Shown here: piece after piece, positions 55,424 through 63,937 of the stretch
How positions within the stretch are numbered: position 1 is the stretch's first letter
Layout: every line of letters begins with the position of its first letter
Assembly: GCA_000803105.1 (NCBI GenBank)
Contig: JTDA01000004.1
Span: 209,990-273,989, forward strand
DNA length: 64,000 nt
Reading direction: 5' to 3'
Source of the DNA: Coprobacter secundus
GTDB lineage: Bacteria; Bacteroidota; Bacteroidia; Bacteroidales; Coprobacteraceae
Translations under genes and position numbers: made by a program
Notes under the pieces: generated by a model
What the model was told of the DNA's origin: nothing
Database searches by the model: none
What the model saw: only the letters and a program-made list of their open reading frames with translations

Positions 55424-57802
55424 TCAATCAAAAATTCCCTCAATCGCTTCCGTAGGCTCATCGCTTCCCGTAGGAGGTAACAGACCTCCCTCTACACCTG
55501 CACATGGGTCGGCATACTGCGGAGGCACGACAAACGTCTCTTCCGGAGAATATCCCAGAGCCTTATCAGCATATACCTTCTGCATAAACAAGCCAAAAAT
55601 AGGAAGAGCCATACTTGCCCCCTGTCCATTGGCTATTCCGTCGAAATGTATCGAGCGGTCCTCTCCTCCGACCCAGACACCTCCTACCAAGCTGGGTGTA
55701 AATCCCATAAACCATCCGTCAGAGTTATTGTTAGTAGTACCGGTCTTTCCTCCCATCTGAGCCTGTATACCATAACGATAACGTATACGCCCACCCGTTC
55801 CGTAATCTATTACATCCCGCAACATGGGCAACATCTTATAATATGCCGCTTCACTGAATACCTCAGTCATACGCGGTGTAAACTCAGAAATCACATTACC
55901 GAAGTTATCCTCTATACGGGTTACATACAAAGGATCTACCCGTATCCCTTTATTTGAAAATGCAGAATACGCCGTGACCATCTCCTCTACCGAGACATCA
56001 GCCGGACCGAGACAAAGAGAAATAACCGCATCTATCTTATTTTTTATTCCGAACGAATGCATCAAACGAACCAATGCCGAAGGAGACAATTTGTCCATCA
56101 GCCAAGCAGAAATCCAGTTATTCGAATTGGCCAATCCCCACCTCAGAGTCACATCTTCACCGATGCGGGCTTTCGAAGCATTTCTGGGCGACCACACATT
56201 ACCCGATTCATCTAGCAGGTGAGGCTGTACATTAGGAGCTATATCACAAGGAGAAAATCCGTCCTCCATTGCCAACGTATATAGAAAAGGTTTTATAGTA
56301 GAGCCTATCTGGCGGCGGCCGGCTGCTACCATATCATATTGGAAACTCTTAAAATCGATTCCTCCGACATAGGCTTTTACATATCCGGTACGCGAATCCA
56401 TCGCCATGAATCCCGTCCTCAAAAAAGACTTATGATAGCGAATCGAATCCATTGGAGTCATCACCGTATCTACCATGCCTTTCCACGAATACACTTGCAT
56501 TTCGGTTTTCGTATCGAAAGCCTTGCGTATCTCCGATTCGGTAGCGCCATTCTCCCGCATGATACGATACCGGTCACTTTGCTTCATGGAACGATCCAGA
56601 ATAGCCTCTACATCCGATGTCTTTACCATTCGAGAAAAAGGTGCATAACTACGTCCTTTTTTCTCCTTATCGAAAAGCGGCTGCAAATATCCGCCGATAT
56701 GTTGAGTCACAGCATCTTCTGCATACTTTTGCATCCGCGAATCTATGGTCGTATATATTTTCAACCCGTCAGTATATAAGTTATATTTCGACCCGTCAGC
56801 TTTTCGGTTCTTCTCACACCAACCATATAACGGATTTGTTTCCCATGCGATAGAGTCATCTACATACTGCTGTTTCTGCCAACCACGATAATCACTCTTA
56901 TTAGGCTTTTTAGCCACCATCATCAACCGTAAATGTTCACGAAAATAAGGAGCCAGGCCATCTTTATGATCCACTTTGCGGAAGGTCAGTTTCAATGGCA
57001 ATGCCTGCAAAGAATCACGCTGTTCCTTGGTTATATAATCAGCCTTGTACATCTGCTCCAGAACCGTATTGCGTCGTCCCCGAGTACGTTCGTTATGCCG
57101 CACGGGATTGAAGTATGACGGATTTTTACACATGCCTACCAATGTAGCCGCTTCCTCTATTTTCAATTTATCAGGAGTAGTATTGAAATAAATCTGAGCA
57201 GCCGACTGTATCCCGACTGCATTATTCAAAAAGTCAAACTTATTCAAATACATATTTACAATCTCCTCCTTGGTATAAAAACGCTCAAGCTGTACGGCAA
57301 TTACCCACTCTATCGGCTTTTGGAACAGCCGTTCCATAATATTCTCGGCATTTGGAGAAAACAACAATTTAGCCAACTGCTGGGTAATAGTACTACCCCC
57401 TCCGGCACTTTTCTGAAAAAGGAGGCCCCGTTTTATCACTGCTCTGAAAAGGGCTTTAGCATCGATGCCCGAATGCTCCCTGAAACGAATATCCTCTGTT
57501 GCGATTAAAGCATCGACCAAATCGGGCGAAAGCTCCTTATAAGTCACATACACCCGGTTTGCCTTGCTCTGATAATATCGCCCCAGAACTTCCATATCAG
57601 AAGAATATATCTCAGAAGCAAATTTATCTTTAGGGTTTTCAAGATCCTCTATCGGAGGCATATAACCGATATACCCATAAGCAATCAATACAAAAAGTAT
57701 CGTTACGGCAACAACACCTAACCCGAAAAACACCCATAAATATCGAGCTACCTTTTTTGCAAATTTCGACGGTTTGGCCTTTTCCTGTGAGTTTTTATTC
57801 AT
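55424..57802 (-). CDS. Class A penicillin-binding protein 1A
   Basis: Bifunctional peptidoglycan synthase of 792 residues. A membrane anchor lies at about 22-45. The GT51 transglycosylase domain (about 65-250) has ATEDIRFREHSGID and GGGSTITQQLAKLLFSP. The transpeptidase domain (about 430-730) has the active-site serine in GSTIKPFLYTLAMEDG, then ANSNNW and the KTGTTNN box. A Pro/Glu-rich tail ends the protein. All catalytic motifs are intact. Confidence 0.95.
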   Translation of the reverse strand: MNKNSQEKAKPSKFAKKVARYLWVFFGLGVVAVTILFVLIAYGYIGYMPPIEDLENPKDKFASEIYSSDMEVLGRYYQSKANRVYVTYKELSPDLVDALIATEDIRFREHSGIDAKALFRAVIKRGLLFQKSAGGGSTITQQLAKLLFSPNAENIMERLFQKPIEWVIAVQLERFYTKEEIVNMYLNKFDFLNNAVGIQSAAQIYFNTTPDKLKIEEAATLVGMCKNPSYFNPVRHNERTRGRRNTVLEQMYKADYITKEQRDSLQALPLKLTFRKVDHKDGLAPYFREHLRLMMVAKKPNKSDYRGWQKQQYVDDSIAWETNPLYGWCEKNRKADGSKYNLYTDGLKIYTTIDSRMQKYAEDAVTQHIGGYLQPLFDKEKKGRSYAPFSRMVKTSDVEAILDRSMKQSDRYRIMRENGATESEIRKAFDTKTEMQVYSWKGMVDTVMTPMDSIRYHKSFLRTGFMAMDSRTGYVKAYVGGIDFKSFQYDMVAAGRRQIGSTIKPFLYTLAMEDGFSPCDIAPNVQPHLLDESGNVWSPRNASKARIGEDVTLRWGLANSNNWISAWLMDKLSPSALVRLMHSFGIKNKIDAVISLCLGPADVSVEEMVTAYSAFSNKGIRVDPLYVTRIEDNFGNVISEFTPRMTEVFSEAAYYKMLPMLRDVIDYGTGGRIRYRYGIQAQMGGKTGTTNNNSDGWFMGFTPSLVGGVWVGGEDRSIHFDGIANGQGASMALPIFGLFMQKVYADKALGYSPEETFVVPPQYADPCAGVEGGLLPPTGSDEPTEAIEGIFD

Positions 57803-57900
57803 CTTAATCTTTTCAGAGCTTTAAAATATTATCAAATTTCATTCCCGGCATGACGTCTGTAGAGGAAACCAGAGCATAACAAAGAATTCATTATCGGGAC

Positions 57901-57908
57901 CAAAGTTA
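57901..57908 (-). promoter_or_regulatory. -7 element of PBP1A gene
   Basis: The minus strand reads TAACTTTG (TAnnTTTG), 98 bases before the ATG at 57802. Confidence 0.4.
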
Positions 57909-57971
57909 ATACAAATATTCTATTTGTATATTGATAACAAGTAGCTAACAATATTTTTTAATTAGAAATGC

Positions 57972-58000
57972 TTTGATATATGCTTTTTTTTATAAATTTG
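57972..58000 (+). promoter_or_regulatory. pyrB promoter, both boxes
   Basis: -33 TTTG (57972-57975) and -7 TAAATTTG (57993-58000) are 17 bases apart. Transcription should start near 58005, about 200 bases before pyrB. Confidence 0.6.
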
Positions 58001-58008
58001 TAATGCCT

Positions 58009-58101
58009 ATGAGACGAAAAGAAAAAAAATATAAATTATTGCAAGACACTCATTTAGAAAAGTGCCATTGGCTCAGTTCGTCAATAGACCGCATCAAATA
58101 G
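58009..58101 (+). CDS. Candidate 30-codon leader peptide upstream of pyrB
   Basis: The frame MRRKEKKYKLLQDTHLEKCH...RIK ends at a TAG (58099-58101) that falls inside the left arm of the terminator hairpin. A ribosome finishing this peptide would therefore block the hairpin. An in-frame ATG also exists at 58003, but it lies at or before the predicted transcript start. Translation would need a leaderless or very short 5' end. It is proposed from position alone, and no homolog is known to me. Confidence 0.35.
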   Translation: MRRKEKKYKLLQDTHLEKCHWLSSSIDRIK

Positions 58102-58141
58102 ACCAATCCGGCCCCACCGTCGAATTGGTCTATTTGTTTTT
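58095..58141 (+). terminator. Attenuator-like terminator in pyrB leader
   Basis: CAAATAGACCAAT (58095-58107) pairs perfectly with ATTGGTCTATTTG (58124-58136) across a 16-base loop, then TTTTTAG. Another AATAGACC at 58083-58090 could compete for the right arm. No other plus-strand gene lies between the promoter and this hairpin. Confidence 0.7.
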
Positions 58142-58206
58142 AGAACCCGATTAGAAATTTATCCGGGAAAAAGGCTTTATGAGTCAATTCTTAAAAAACA
58201 TATCGC

Positions 58207-59121
58207 ATGAGAAGGGAAAGTTTAGTATCAATTACAGATTACTCCAAAGAAGATATTCTCGACTTATTGGAGAAAGCAAAGTCATTCGAGCAGAATCCCA
58301 ACCGGCGGGTACTGGAAGGCAAAGTCATCGCAACCTTGTTTTTTGAGCCCTCTACTCGTACACGCTTGAGTTTCGAAACCGCAGTCAACCGATTAGGAGG
58401 CCGGGTTATCGGATTTTCCGATGCATCTACCACCAGCTCTACAAAAGGAGAAACGCTGAAAGACACCATCATGATGGTAAGCAACTATGTCGACCTCATC
58501 ATTATGCGCCACTATCTCGACGGAGCCGCAAGATATGCATCCGAAGTCGCATCCGTACCCATCATCAATGCCGGAGACGGCGCCAACCAACATCCTTCTC
58601 AGACGATGCTCGACTTGTACTCCATTTACAAAACCCAGGGGACACTCGAAAACTTGAATATAACTATGGTAGGTGACCTCAAATACGGCCGCACCGTCCA
58701 CTCCCTACTGATGGCTATGTCACACTTCAAACCGACCTTTCATTTTGTTGCTCCGGAAGAACTGAAAATGCCCGAAGAATATAAAATCTACTGCGATAAA
58801 CTGCATATCCCCTACGTAGAGCATCAAGATTTCACCGAAGAAGTCATCGACCAGGCCGACATACTGTACATGACCCGTGTGCAACGCGAGCGTTTTACCG
58901 ATCTTATGGAATACGAAAAAGTAAAAAACGTATACACTCTGCACAACCAAATGCTCAAAAGCAGCAAGCCCAATTTACGCATCTTGCATCCGCTTCCCCG
59001 GGTCAATGAGATTTCTTATGACGTAGATGATAACCCCAAAGCTTACTATTTCGAACAGGCTAAGAACGGATTATACGCACGCCAAGCCATTATTTGTAAA
59101 GTATTAGGTATAGAAATTTAA
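58207..59121 (+). CDS. pyrB: Aspartate carbamoyltransferase, catalytic chain
   Basis: First committed step of pyrimidine synthesis: carbamoyl phosphate plus aspartate to carbamoyl aspartate. It has 304 residues, with the carbamoyl phosphate loop FFEPSTRTRLSFETA (about 45-59), DGANQHPSQTMLDLY and HPLPRVNEISYDVD intact. Its length and motifs match E. coli PyrB. It starts the pyrB-pyrI operon behind a leader with a terminator. Confidence 0.97.
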   Translation: MRRESLVSITDYSKEDILDLLEKAKSFEQNPNRRVLEGKVIATLFFEPSTRTRLSFETAVNRLGGRVIGFSDASTTSSTKGETLKDTIMMVSNYVDLIIMRHYLDGAARYASEVASVPIINAGDGANQHPSQTMLDLYSIYKTQGTLENLNITMVGDLKYGRTVHSLLMAMSHFKPTFHFVAPEELKMPEEYKIYCDKLHIPYVEHQDFTEEVIDQADILYMTRVQRERFTDLMEYEKVKNVYTLHNQMLKSSKPNLRILHPLPRVNEISYDVDDNPKAYYFEQAKNGLYARQAIICKVLGIEI

Positions 59122-59140
59122 ACGGATAGGAGTAAACATC

Positions 59141-59602
59141 ATGAACGCAAACAAAAAAGAACTCGAAGTTGCCGCTCTCGAAAATGGGACGGTTATAGAT
59201 CATATCCCCTCCGACCAGCTGTTCAAAGTCGTATCCTTGTTAGGACTCGAAAAGCTAAACAAAAGCATTACGATAGGGAACAATCTGATAAGTAAAAAAA
59301 TCGGTAAAAAAGGTATCATAAAAATTGCTGATACTTTTTTCAAAGAAGAAGAAATCAACAAAATTGCCCTGATTGCACCGAATGCTAAAATAAATATTAT
59401 TAAAGATTACCGGGTTACTGAAAAAAGACCGGTAACCCTCCCCGACGAAATTATCGGTATCATCAAGTGCAATAACCCCAAATGCATTACCAACAATGAA
59501 CCGATGAAAACCGTTTTCTATGTAATCAACAAAGATAATGTAGAAGTCAAATGCAAATATTGTGAACGGGCTGTCGGTAAGGACGAAATAGAAATAATAT
59601 AA
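59141..59602 (+). CDS. pyrI: Aspartate carbamoyltransferase, regulatory chain
   Basis: Allosteric subunit of ATCase, 153 residues. An N-terminal nucleotide-binding domain (VAALENGTVIDHIPSDQLFKVVSLL) is followed by a C-terminal zinc domain with four cysteines, CNNPKC and CKYC. It begins 20 bases after pyrB. A GGATAGGAG sequence about 8 bases upstream of the ATG is one of the few Shine-Dalgarno-like sites in the window. Its presence implies feedback control by CTP and ATP. Confidence 0.97.
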   Translation: MNANKKELEVAALENGTVIDHIPSDQLFKVVSLLGLEKLNKSITIGNNLISKKIGKKGIIKIADTFFKEEEINKIALIAPNAKINIIKDYRVTEKRPVTLPDEIIGIIKCNNPKCITNNEPMKTVFYVINKDNVEVKCKYCERAVGKDEIEII

Positions 59603-59611
59603 TCCTTTTAT

Positions 59612-60181
59612 ATGAAACACAACTGGAAGCCGGGAACCATGATATATCCGCTACCTGCGGTTCTTATTAGTTGCGGGGTAGTCCCTGAAGAATATAACCT
59701 GATAACAGCCAGTTGGGTAGGCACTATTTGTACCAACCCTCCCATGTGTTATATCTCTATACGGCCCGAACGTCATTCATACCCTATTCTAAAAAAGAAT
59801 ATGGAATTTGTCATCAACCTTACCACGAAAGATATGGCATTCGCAACCGACTGGTGCGGTGTACGTTCAGGAAAAGATTACGACAAATTTAAAGAAATGA
59901 AGTTAACCCCGGTTCCTGCTTCCATTGTCAAAGCACCTTGTATCGATGAATCTCCACTCTGTATAGAATGTCGCGTCAGGGAAATATTATCATTGGGTTC
60001 GCACAATATGTTCATCTCCGACGTTATTAACGTAATGGCAGACGAGAAATATATAGACCCCGCAACCGGGGCTTTCGATATGCAGAAAGCGAATCTCCTG
60101 GTATATTCTCATGGTCATTATTATGAAATGGGAAAAGAAATAGGTAAATTTGGGTGGTCGGTTCAAAAAAAGAAAAAGTAA
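59612..60181 (+). CDS. Flavin reductase-like domain protein
   Basis: FMN-binding split-barrel protein of 189 residues. Visible motifs include TASWVGTICTNPPMCYISIRPERHSYP and FVINLTTKDMAFATDWCGVRSGKDYDKF. Members of this family reduce flavins or act as unspecified oxidoreductases. It starts 10 bases after pyrI and 1 base before the barrel gene, so all four genes are probably one transcript. A link to pyrimidine synthesis is not evident. Confidence 0.85.
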   Translation: MKHNWKPGTMIYPLPAVLISCGVVPEEYNLITASWVGTICTNPPMCYISIRPERHSYPILKKNMEFVINLTTKDMAFATDWCGVRSGKDYDKFKEMKLTPVPASIVKAPCIDESPLCIECRVREILSLGSHNMFISDVINVMADEKYIDPATGAFDMQKANLLVYSHGHYYEMGKEIGKFGWSVQKKKK

Positions 60182-60182
60182 T

Positions 60183-60902
60183 ATGCAAAAACAATGGACA
60201 TTGCTCATGCTTCTTTGCTGTATAGCCTCACTATCGGCACAAGAACGGGATATCCCGAAGGAACGCTTCAACTGGGGATTCCGGGTCGGGGTCAATGCCC
60301 CTTTTGTCGACATACGTTCGGCAAAAATAAATGATACTCCCATAGAACTACCCTCGGCAAACAGTAAAATAGGATTTCTGGCATCTGCTTTCGGAAGAGT
60401 CAATATACAGCAACATTACCTTCAATTAGAAGCCGGAATAAATTATTTGCGAAGCGATATAGAATTACAACCCGAAGACTTTATCCCTACGCTACAACCA
60501 AGCAATATCAAAAGTTCTATCATAAACCGTATATATACCCTGGATATCCCGCTATTATACGGGTACAACTTTGTAAAACAAGGTCCTTATGAACTGGCAT
60601 TCTTTACCGGGCCCAAATTCAAATATATATTGAAAGAGAACAACCATATCGATAATTACGACATACGGTATGCCATAACCACCGATGAGTCGCTGAAACC
60701 CTTTACAGTCAACTATCTTATTGGTGTAGGCGTATCTATCTCCCGGCTTACCCTCGACTTCAGATACGAATTTGCCCTTACCAATATACACAGTTCCGGA
60801 GGTTACACCCTCAATAGTCCCGATGTAGCGCCCACATCCAACAAGCTGTCTATAAAGCGAGGAATAAACCTTCTTAGTTTTTCATTAGGATTTGTATTAT
60901 AA
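60183..60902 (+). CDS. PorT-type outer membrane beta-barrel protein
   Basis: Protein of 239 residues from ATG 60183 (MQKQWTLLMLLCCIASLSAQ, a clear signal peptide). The longer frame from 60150 would overlap the previous gene and spoil the signal. The mature part is beta-strand rich with alternating aromatic and glycine residues (FNWGFRVGVNAPFVDI, HYLQLEAGINYLRSDI, LTLDFRYEFALTNI) and ends in LLSFSLGFVL, a typical barrel terminus. It belongs to the broad OMP_b-brl/PorT-like group. Whether it is the T9SS component PorT cannot be decided. Confidence 0.75.
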   Translation: MQKQWTLLMLLCCIASLSAQERDIPKERFNWGFRVGVNAPFVDIRSAKINDTPIELPSANSKIGFLASAFGRVNIQQHYLQLEAGINYLRSDIELQPEDFIPTLQPSNIKSSIINRIYTLDIPLLYGYNFVKQGPYELAFFTGPKFKYILKENNHIDNYDIRYAITTDESLKPFTVNYLIGVGVSISRLTLDFRYEFALTNIHSSGGYTLNSPDVAPTSNKLSIKRGINLLSFSLGFVL

Positions 60903-60928
60903 TCGCTACATTTTACCATAAAAAAGGC

Positions 60929-60936
60929 TACCTTTG
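60929..60936 (+). promoter_or_regulatory. -7 element of glyA promoter
   Basis: TACCTTTG (TAnnTTTG), 46 bases before the glyA ATG, with TTTTA about 14 bases upstream. Confidence 0.5.
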
Positions 60937-60982
60937 TAACGAAATTATTAAAAAACTCAAATATTTATCACATATCAAAAAC

Positions 60983-62263
60983 ATGAAGAGAGACAATGCC
61001 ATCTTTGACATCATCGAAAAAGAACGTCAAAGACAATTAAAAGGAATCGAGCTTATCGCTTCAGAAAATTTCGTAAGCGAACAAGTAATGCAAGCCATGG
61101 GCTCTTGCCTGACAAACAAATATGCCGAAGGCTATCCCGGAAAACGTTATTATGGCGGTTGCGAAATAGTAGACCAAAGTGAACAAATTGCCATAGACCG
61201 TCTAAAAGAAATATTTGGGGCCGAATGGGCCAACGTACAACCTCACTCCGGAGCACAAGCCAATATGGCTGTTTTCATGGCTGTTTTAAATCCCGGAGAT
61301 AAATTCTTGGGACTGAACTTGTCCCACGGTGGACACTTGTCTCATGGTTCTCCCGTTAATTTTTCCGGACTTATGTTCCAACCGTTGGAATATGGAGTAA
61401 AAGAAGACACCGGATATGTTGATTATGATATGATGGAAGAAGTAGCTTTACGCGAACGTCCGAAATTACTTATCGGTGGTGCCTCCGCTTACTCCCGCGA
61501 ATGGGATTATGCACGTATGCGTAAAATTGCCGATGAAATCGGAGCTATCTTCATGATCGATATGGCACATCCCGCCGGGCTCATTGCAGCCGGCTTGCTC
61601 GACAATCCGTTGAAATATGCACATATCGTAACATCTACCACTCATAAAACCTTACGTGGACCACGTGGAGGTATTATCTTGTTAGGTAAAGATTTTGATA
61701 ACCCATGGGGCAAAAAGACACCTAAAGGCGAAATCAAGAAAATGTCGGCTTTGCTCGATTCTGCAGTATTCCCAGGTGTACAGGGAGGCCCGCTCGAACA
61801 CGTAATCGCAGCCAAAGCCGTATCATTTGGAGAAGCATTACAGCCCGAATACAAAGAATATCAAACCCAAGTAAAGAAAAACGCTGCCACCATGGCTGCT
61901 GCATTCATCGACAAAGGATACAAAATCATTTCAAACGGAACCGACAATCACTGTATGTTGATAGACCTCCGTACCAAATTTCCTGAACTGACAGGTAAAG
62001 TGGCCGAAAAAGCATTGGTACAGGCAGACATTACTGTAAACAAGAACATGGTACCGTTCGACAGTCGTTCACCATTCCAGACTTCGGGTATACGTGTTGG
62101 AACACCGGCAATTACTACCCGCGGGGCAAAAGAGGATCTCATGCTCGAAATAGTAGAAATGATAGATACAGTTCTTTCCAATCCGGAAAGTGAAAGTGTC
62201 ATCAAATCTGTAAGAGAAAAAGTAAACGAGACCATGAAAGCTTATCCTCTATTTGCCTATTAA
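60983..62263 (+). CDS. glyA: Serine hydroxymethyltransferase
   Basis: PLP enzyme converting serine and tetrahydrofolate to glycine and methylene-tetrahydrofolate, 426 residues. The PLP lysine is K222 in TSTTHKTLRGPRGG. ELIASENFVS, PHSGAQANMAVF, LSHGGHLSHG and DMAHPAGLIA are intact. It supplies the one-carbon unit used by the ThyA enzyme encoded earlier in the window. Codon use looks more biased than in neighbouring genes, as expected for high expression. Confidence 0.97.
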   Translation: MKRDNAIFDIIEKERQRQLKGIELIASENFVSEQVMQAMGSCLTNKYAEGYPGKRYYGGCEIVDQSEQIAIDRLKEIFGAEWANVQPHSGAQANMAVFMAVLNPGDKFLGLNLSHGGHLSHGSPVNFSGLMFQPLEYGVKEDTGYVDYDMMEEVALRERPKLLIGGASAYSREWDYARMRKIADEIGAIFMIDMAHPAGLIAAGLLDNPLKYAHIVTSTTHKTLRGPRGGIILLGKDFDNPWGKKTPKGEIKKMSALLDSAVFPGVQGGPLEHVIAAKAVSFGEALQPEYKEYQTQVKKNAATMAAAFIDKGYKIISNGTDNHCMLIDLRTKFPELTGKVAEKALVQADITVNKNMVPFDSRSPFQTSGIRVGTPAITTRGAKEDLMLEIVEMIDTVLSNPESESVIKSVREKVNETMKAYPLFAY

Positions 62264-62281
62264 TTATTTTGTTTGCTAATC

Positions 62282-62340
62282 AATTCCCCTCAAGGAAAGT
62301 GACACGTTATAGGCATTTTCCCTGAGGGGAATTTTTATTC
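62282..62340 (+). terminator. glyA terminator
   Basis: AATTCCCCTCA...GGAAA pairs with TTTTCCCTGAGGGGAATT, followed by TTTATT. A second small hairpin, CCTCCTTTTCGGAAGGAGG, is at 62392-62410. Confidence 0.8.
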
Positions 62341-62628
62341 TCTCCCCTACCTCAAAAACCGGATTATCCCGGCTTGTCAAAATAGAACACCCCTCCTTTT
62401 CGGAAGGAGGCGAAAATACAAAACCCTCGCACAGCGTCTTTTCTCAGTGAAAATAGTATTTCATTAATCAAAGAACATATAAGTATATTTTTCGCACAAA
62501 AGAAAAAAATAACTCGGCAAATAGAAAATAAAAATATATGATTTTTAACACCATATTTACATTCAATCTATTTTATTTATCATTCTAAATTGTTTTAGAA
62601 CCAAAATTAAATAGAAAGAAACTAATTT
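62341..62628. other. Intergenic region before the recombinase gene
   Basis: Apart from the small GC hairpin at 62392-62410 I see no gene or clear promoter. The last 150 bases are strongly A/T-rich. Confidence 0.5.
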
Positions 62629-63843
62629 ATGGCTACATTAAAAGTAAAATTTCGCGAATCCAGCGTTCCCGGCAAACCGGGGACCATCTTCTATCAAGTA
62701 AGACATGAAAAAAAGACCATTCAAATTGCGACACGCCTGCACCCTTTTCCCGAGCAGTGGGTCAGTATCACCGAAGGACCCGCTACATCCGATATCGAAA
62801 ATAAAAAAAACTTGACTTACATACATCGGGTAATCGATGCCGATACTGCATTGCTCGATAATATCATCCGTGAGTTTGAACAGACCGGTAAAAAATATAC
62901 CGTACACGATATTGCCGATAGATTTCGCTCACCACAATGTCAAACGCATGTGCTTACATTTTTCAAAGAACAAATCACCTTTCTATCCATGAGCAACCGG
63001 TTAGGTACAGCCCGTAACTACCTACGCACGATGAATAGCTTTTCCTCCTTTCTTCACGGTGACGACATTCCCTTCAAGCTTCTCACAGAAGAACTCATTT
63101 TTGAATACGCCGAATGGTTACAACTAAAAGGAGTCAAACGCAACAGTTCCTCATTTTATATGCGTGTCCTGCGGTCAGTCTACAATAAAGCCGTTCGCAA
63201 ACACTTTGCACAACAAACTTTCCCTTTCCAGAATGTATATACCGGAGTCGATAAAACCAAAAAACGCGCAATAAACGAAGATGTCATTTTACAGTTGTAT
63301 CAGATGAAAATATCATCACCATCACTCGCATTGGCCCGGGACCTGTTCATCTTCAGCTACTGCATGCGCGGAATGGCTTTCGTCGATATGGCTTTTCTCC
63401 GTCACAAAAATATTCGGGGAGGTTTTATTCACTACACCCGACGGAAAACAGGACAACAGCTTTCCGTACATATAGAACCCTGCATACAGGAAATTATAGA
63501 CCGTTATTCATCCCAAGCCGAGCAGACACCCTATCTCTTGCCCATCCTGACCTCCGAAGACCCTGTCAGGTCTTTTTCTCAATACCAGACTGCATTAGGG
63601 TACTACAACCGGCAACTGAAACAGCTCTCTCAAATGCTCCGACTGGATATATCACTATCGTCCTACTGTGCCCGACACTCTTGGGCCACTGCAGCCCGTA
63701 ACCATAATATCCCCCTCTCTGTCATCAGTGCCGGTATGGGACACACATCAGAAAGGACAACACAAATTTATTTAGCAAGTTTGGAAAATTCGGTTATAGA
63801 CCGGGCCAACCAAAATATTATTGCTTTCTTAAAACCTGTTTAG
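62629..63843 (+). CDS. Tyrosine-type site-specific recombinase
   Basis: Phage-integrase-family recombinase of 404 residues. The N-terminal Arm-like domain (about 1-90) and core-binding SAM-like domain (about 100-205) precede the catalytic domain. Catalytic residues are R247 in YCMRGMAFVD, Lys in TRRKTGQQ, His and Arg in CARHSWATAA, His in GMGHTSERTT and the nucleophile Y381 in TQIYLA. All are present, so it should be active. The architecture is that of Bacteroidales recombinases that either invert promoter regions or move integrative elements. Which applies here depends on sequence beyond the window. Confidence 0.9.
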   Translation: MATLKVKFRESSVPGKPGTIFYQVRHEKKTIQIATRLHPFPEQWVSITEGPATSDIENKKNLTYIHRVIDADTALLDNIIREFEQTGKKYTVHDIADRFRSPQCQTHVLTFFKEQITFLSMSNRLGTARNYLRTMNSFSSFLHGDDIPFKLLTEELIFEYAEWLQLKGVKRNSSSFYMRVLRSVYNKAVRKHFAQQTFPFQNVYTGVDKTKKRAINEDVILQLYQMKISSPSLALARDLFIFSYCMRGMAFVDMAFLRHKNIRGGFIHYTRRKTGQQLSVHIEPCIQEIIDRYSSQAEQTPYLLPILTSEDPVRSFSQYQTALGYYNRQLKQLSQMLRLDISLSSYCARHSWATAARNHNIPLSVISAGMGHTSERTTQIYLASLENSVIDRANQNIIAFLKPV

Positions 63844-63929
63844 AAGCCTGTCGTACTTTTGTACAGCTGATCCTAAGACTCTTACAGAAAAAGTAAAAAA
63901 CTATCTATAAAAGCAAAAATTGGTAAAAT

Positions 63930-63937
63930 TATATTTG
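63930..63937 (+). promoter_or_regulatory. -7 element downstream of recombinase, pointing out of the window
   Basis: TATATTTG followed by CA matches TAnnTTTG. It reads toward a gene beyond base 64000. A repeat-end-like sequence, aaatttaaaacagact, follows at 63942-63957. Confidence 0.4.

Larger units (their letters stand above)
57803..58206. other. Divergent region between PBP1A and pyrB with pyrB leader
   Basis: 404 bases. It holds the minus-strand PBP promoter (57901-57908), the pyrB promoter (57972-58000), a short leader ORF and an intrinsic terminator before pyrB, all listed separately. Confidence 0.65.

Noticed and set aside
56339..56779. 146-codon plus-strand frame within the PBP1A gene
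   Set aside because: Opposite strand of the intact PBP transpeptidase region; His/Arg-rich shadow frame.
58060..58101. tRNA-like D-arm resemblance (ggctcagttcgtcaatag) upstream of pyrB
   Set aside because: No acceptor stem, anticodon arm or T-arm at the right distances; the bases are better explained as leader ORF and hairpin.
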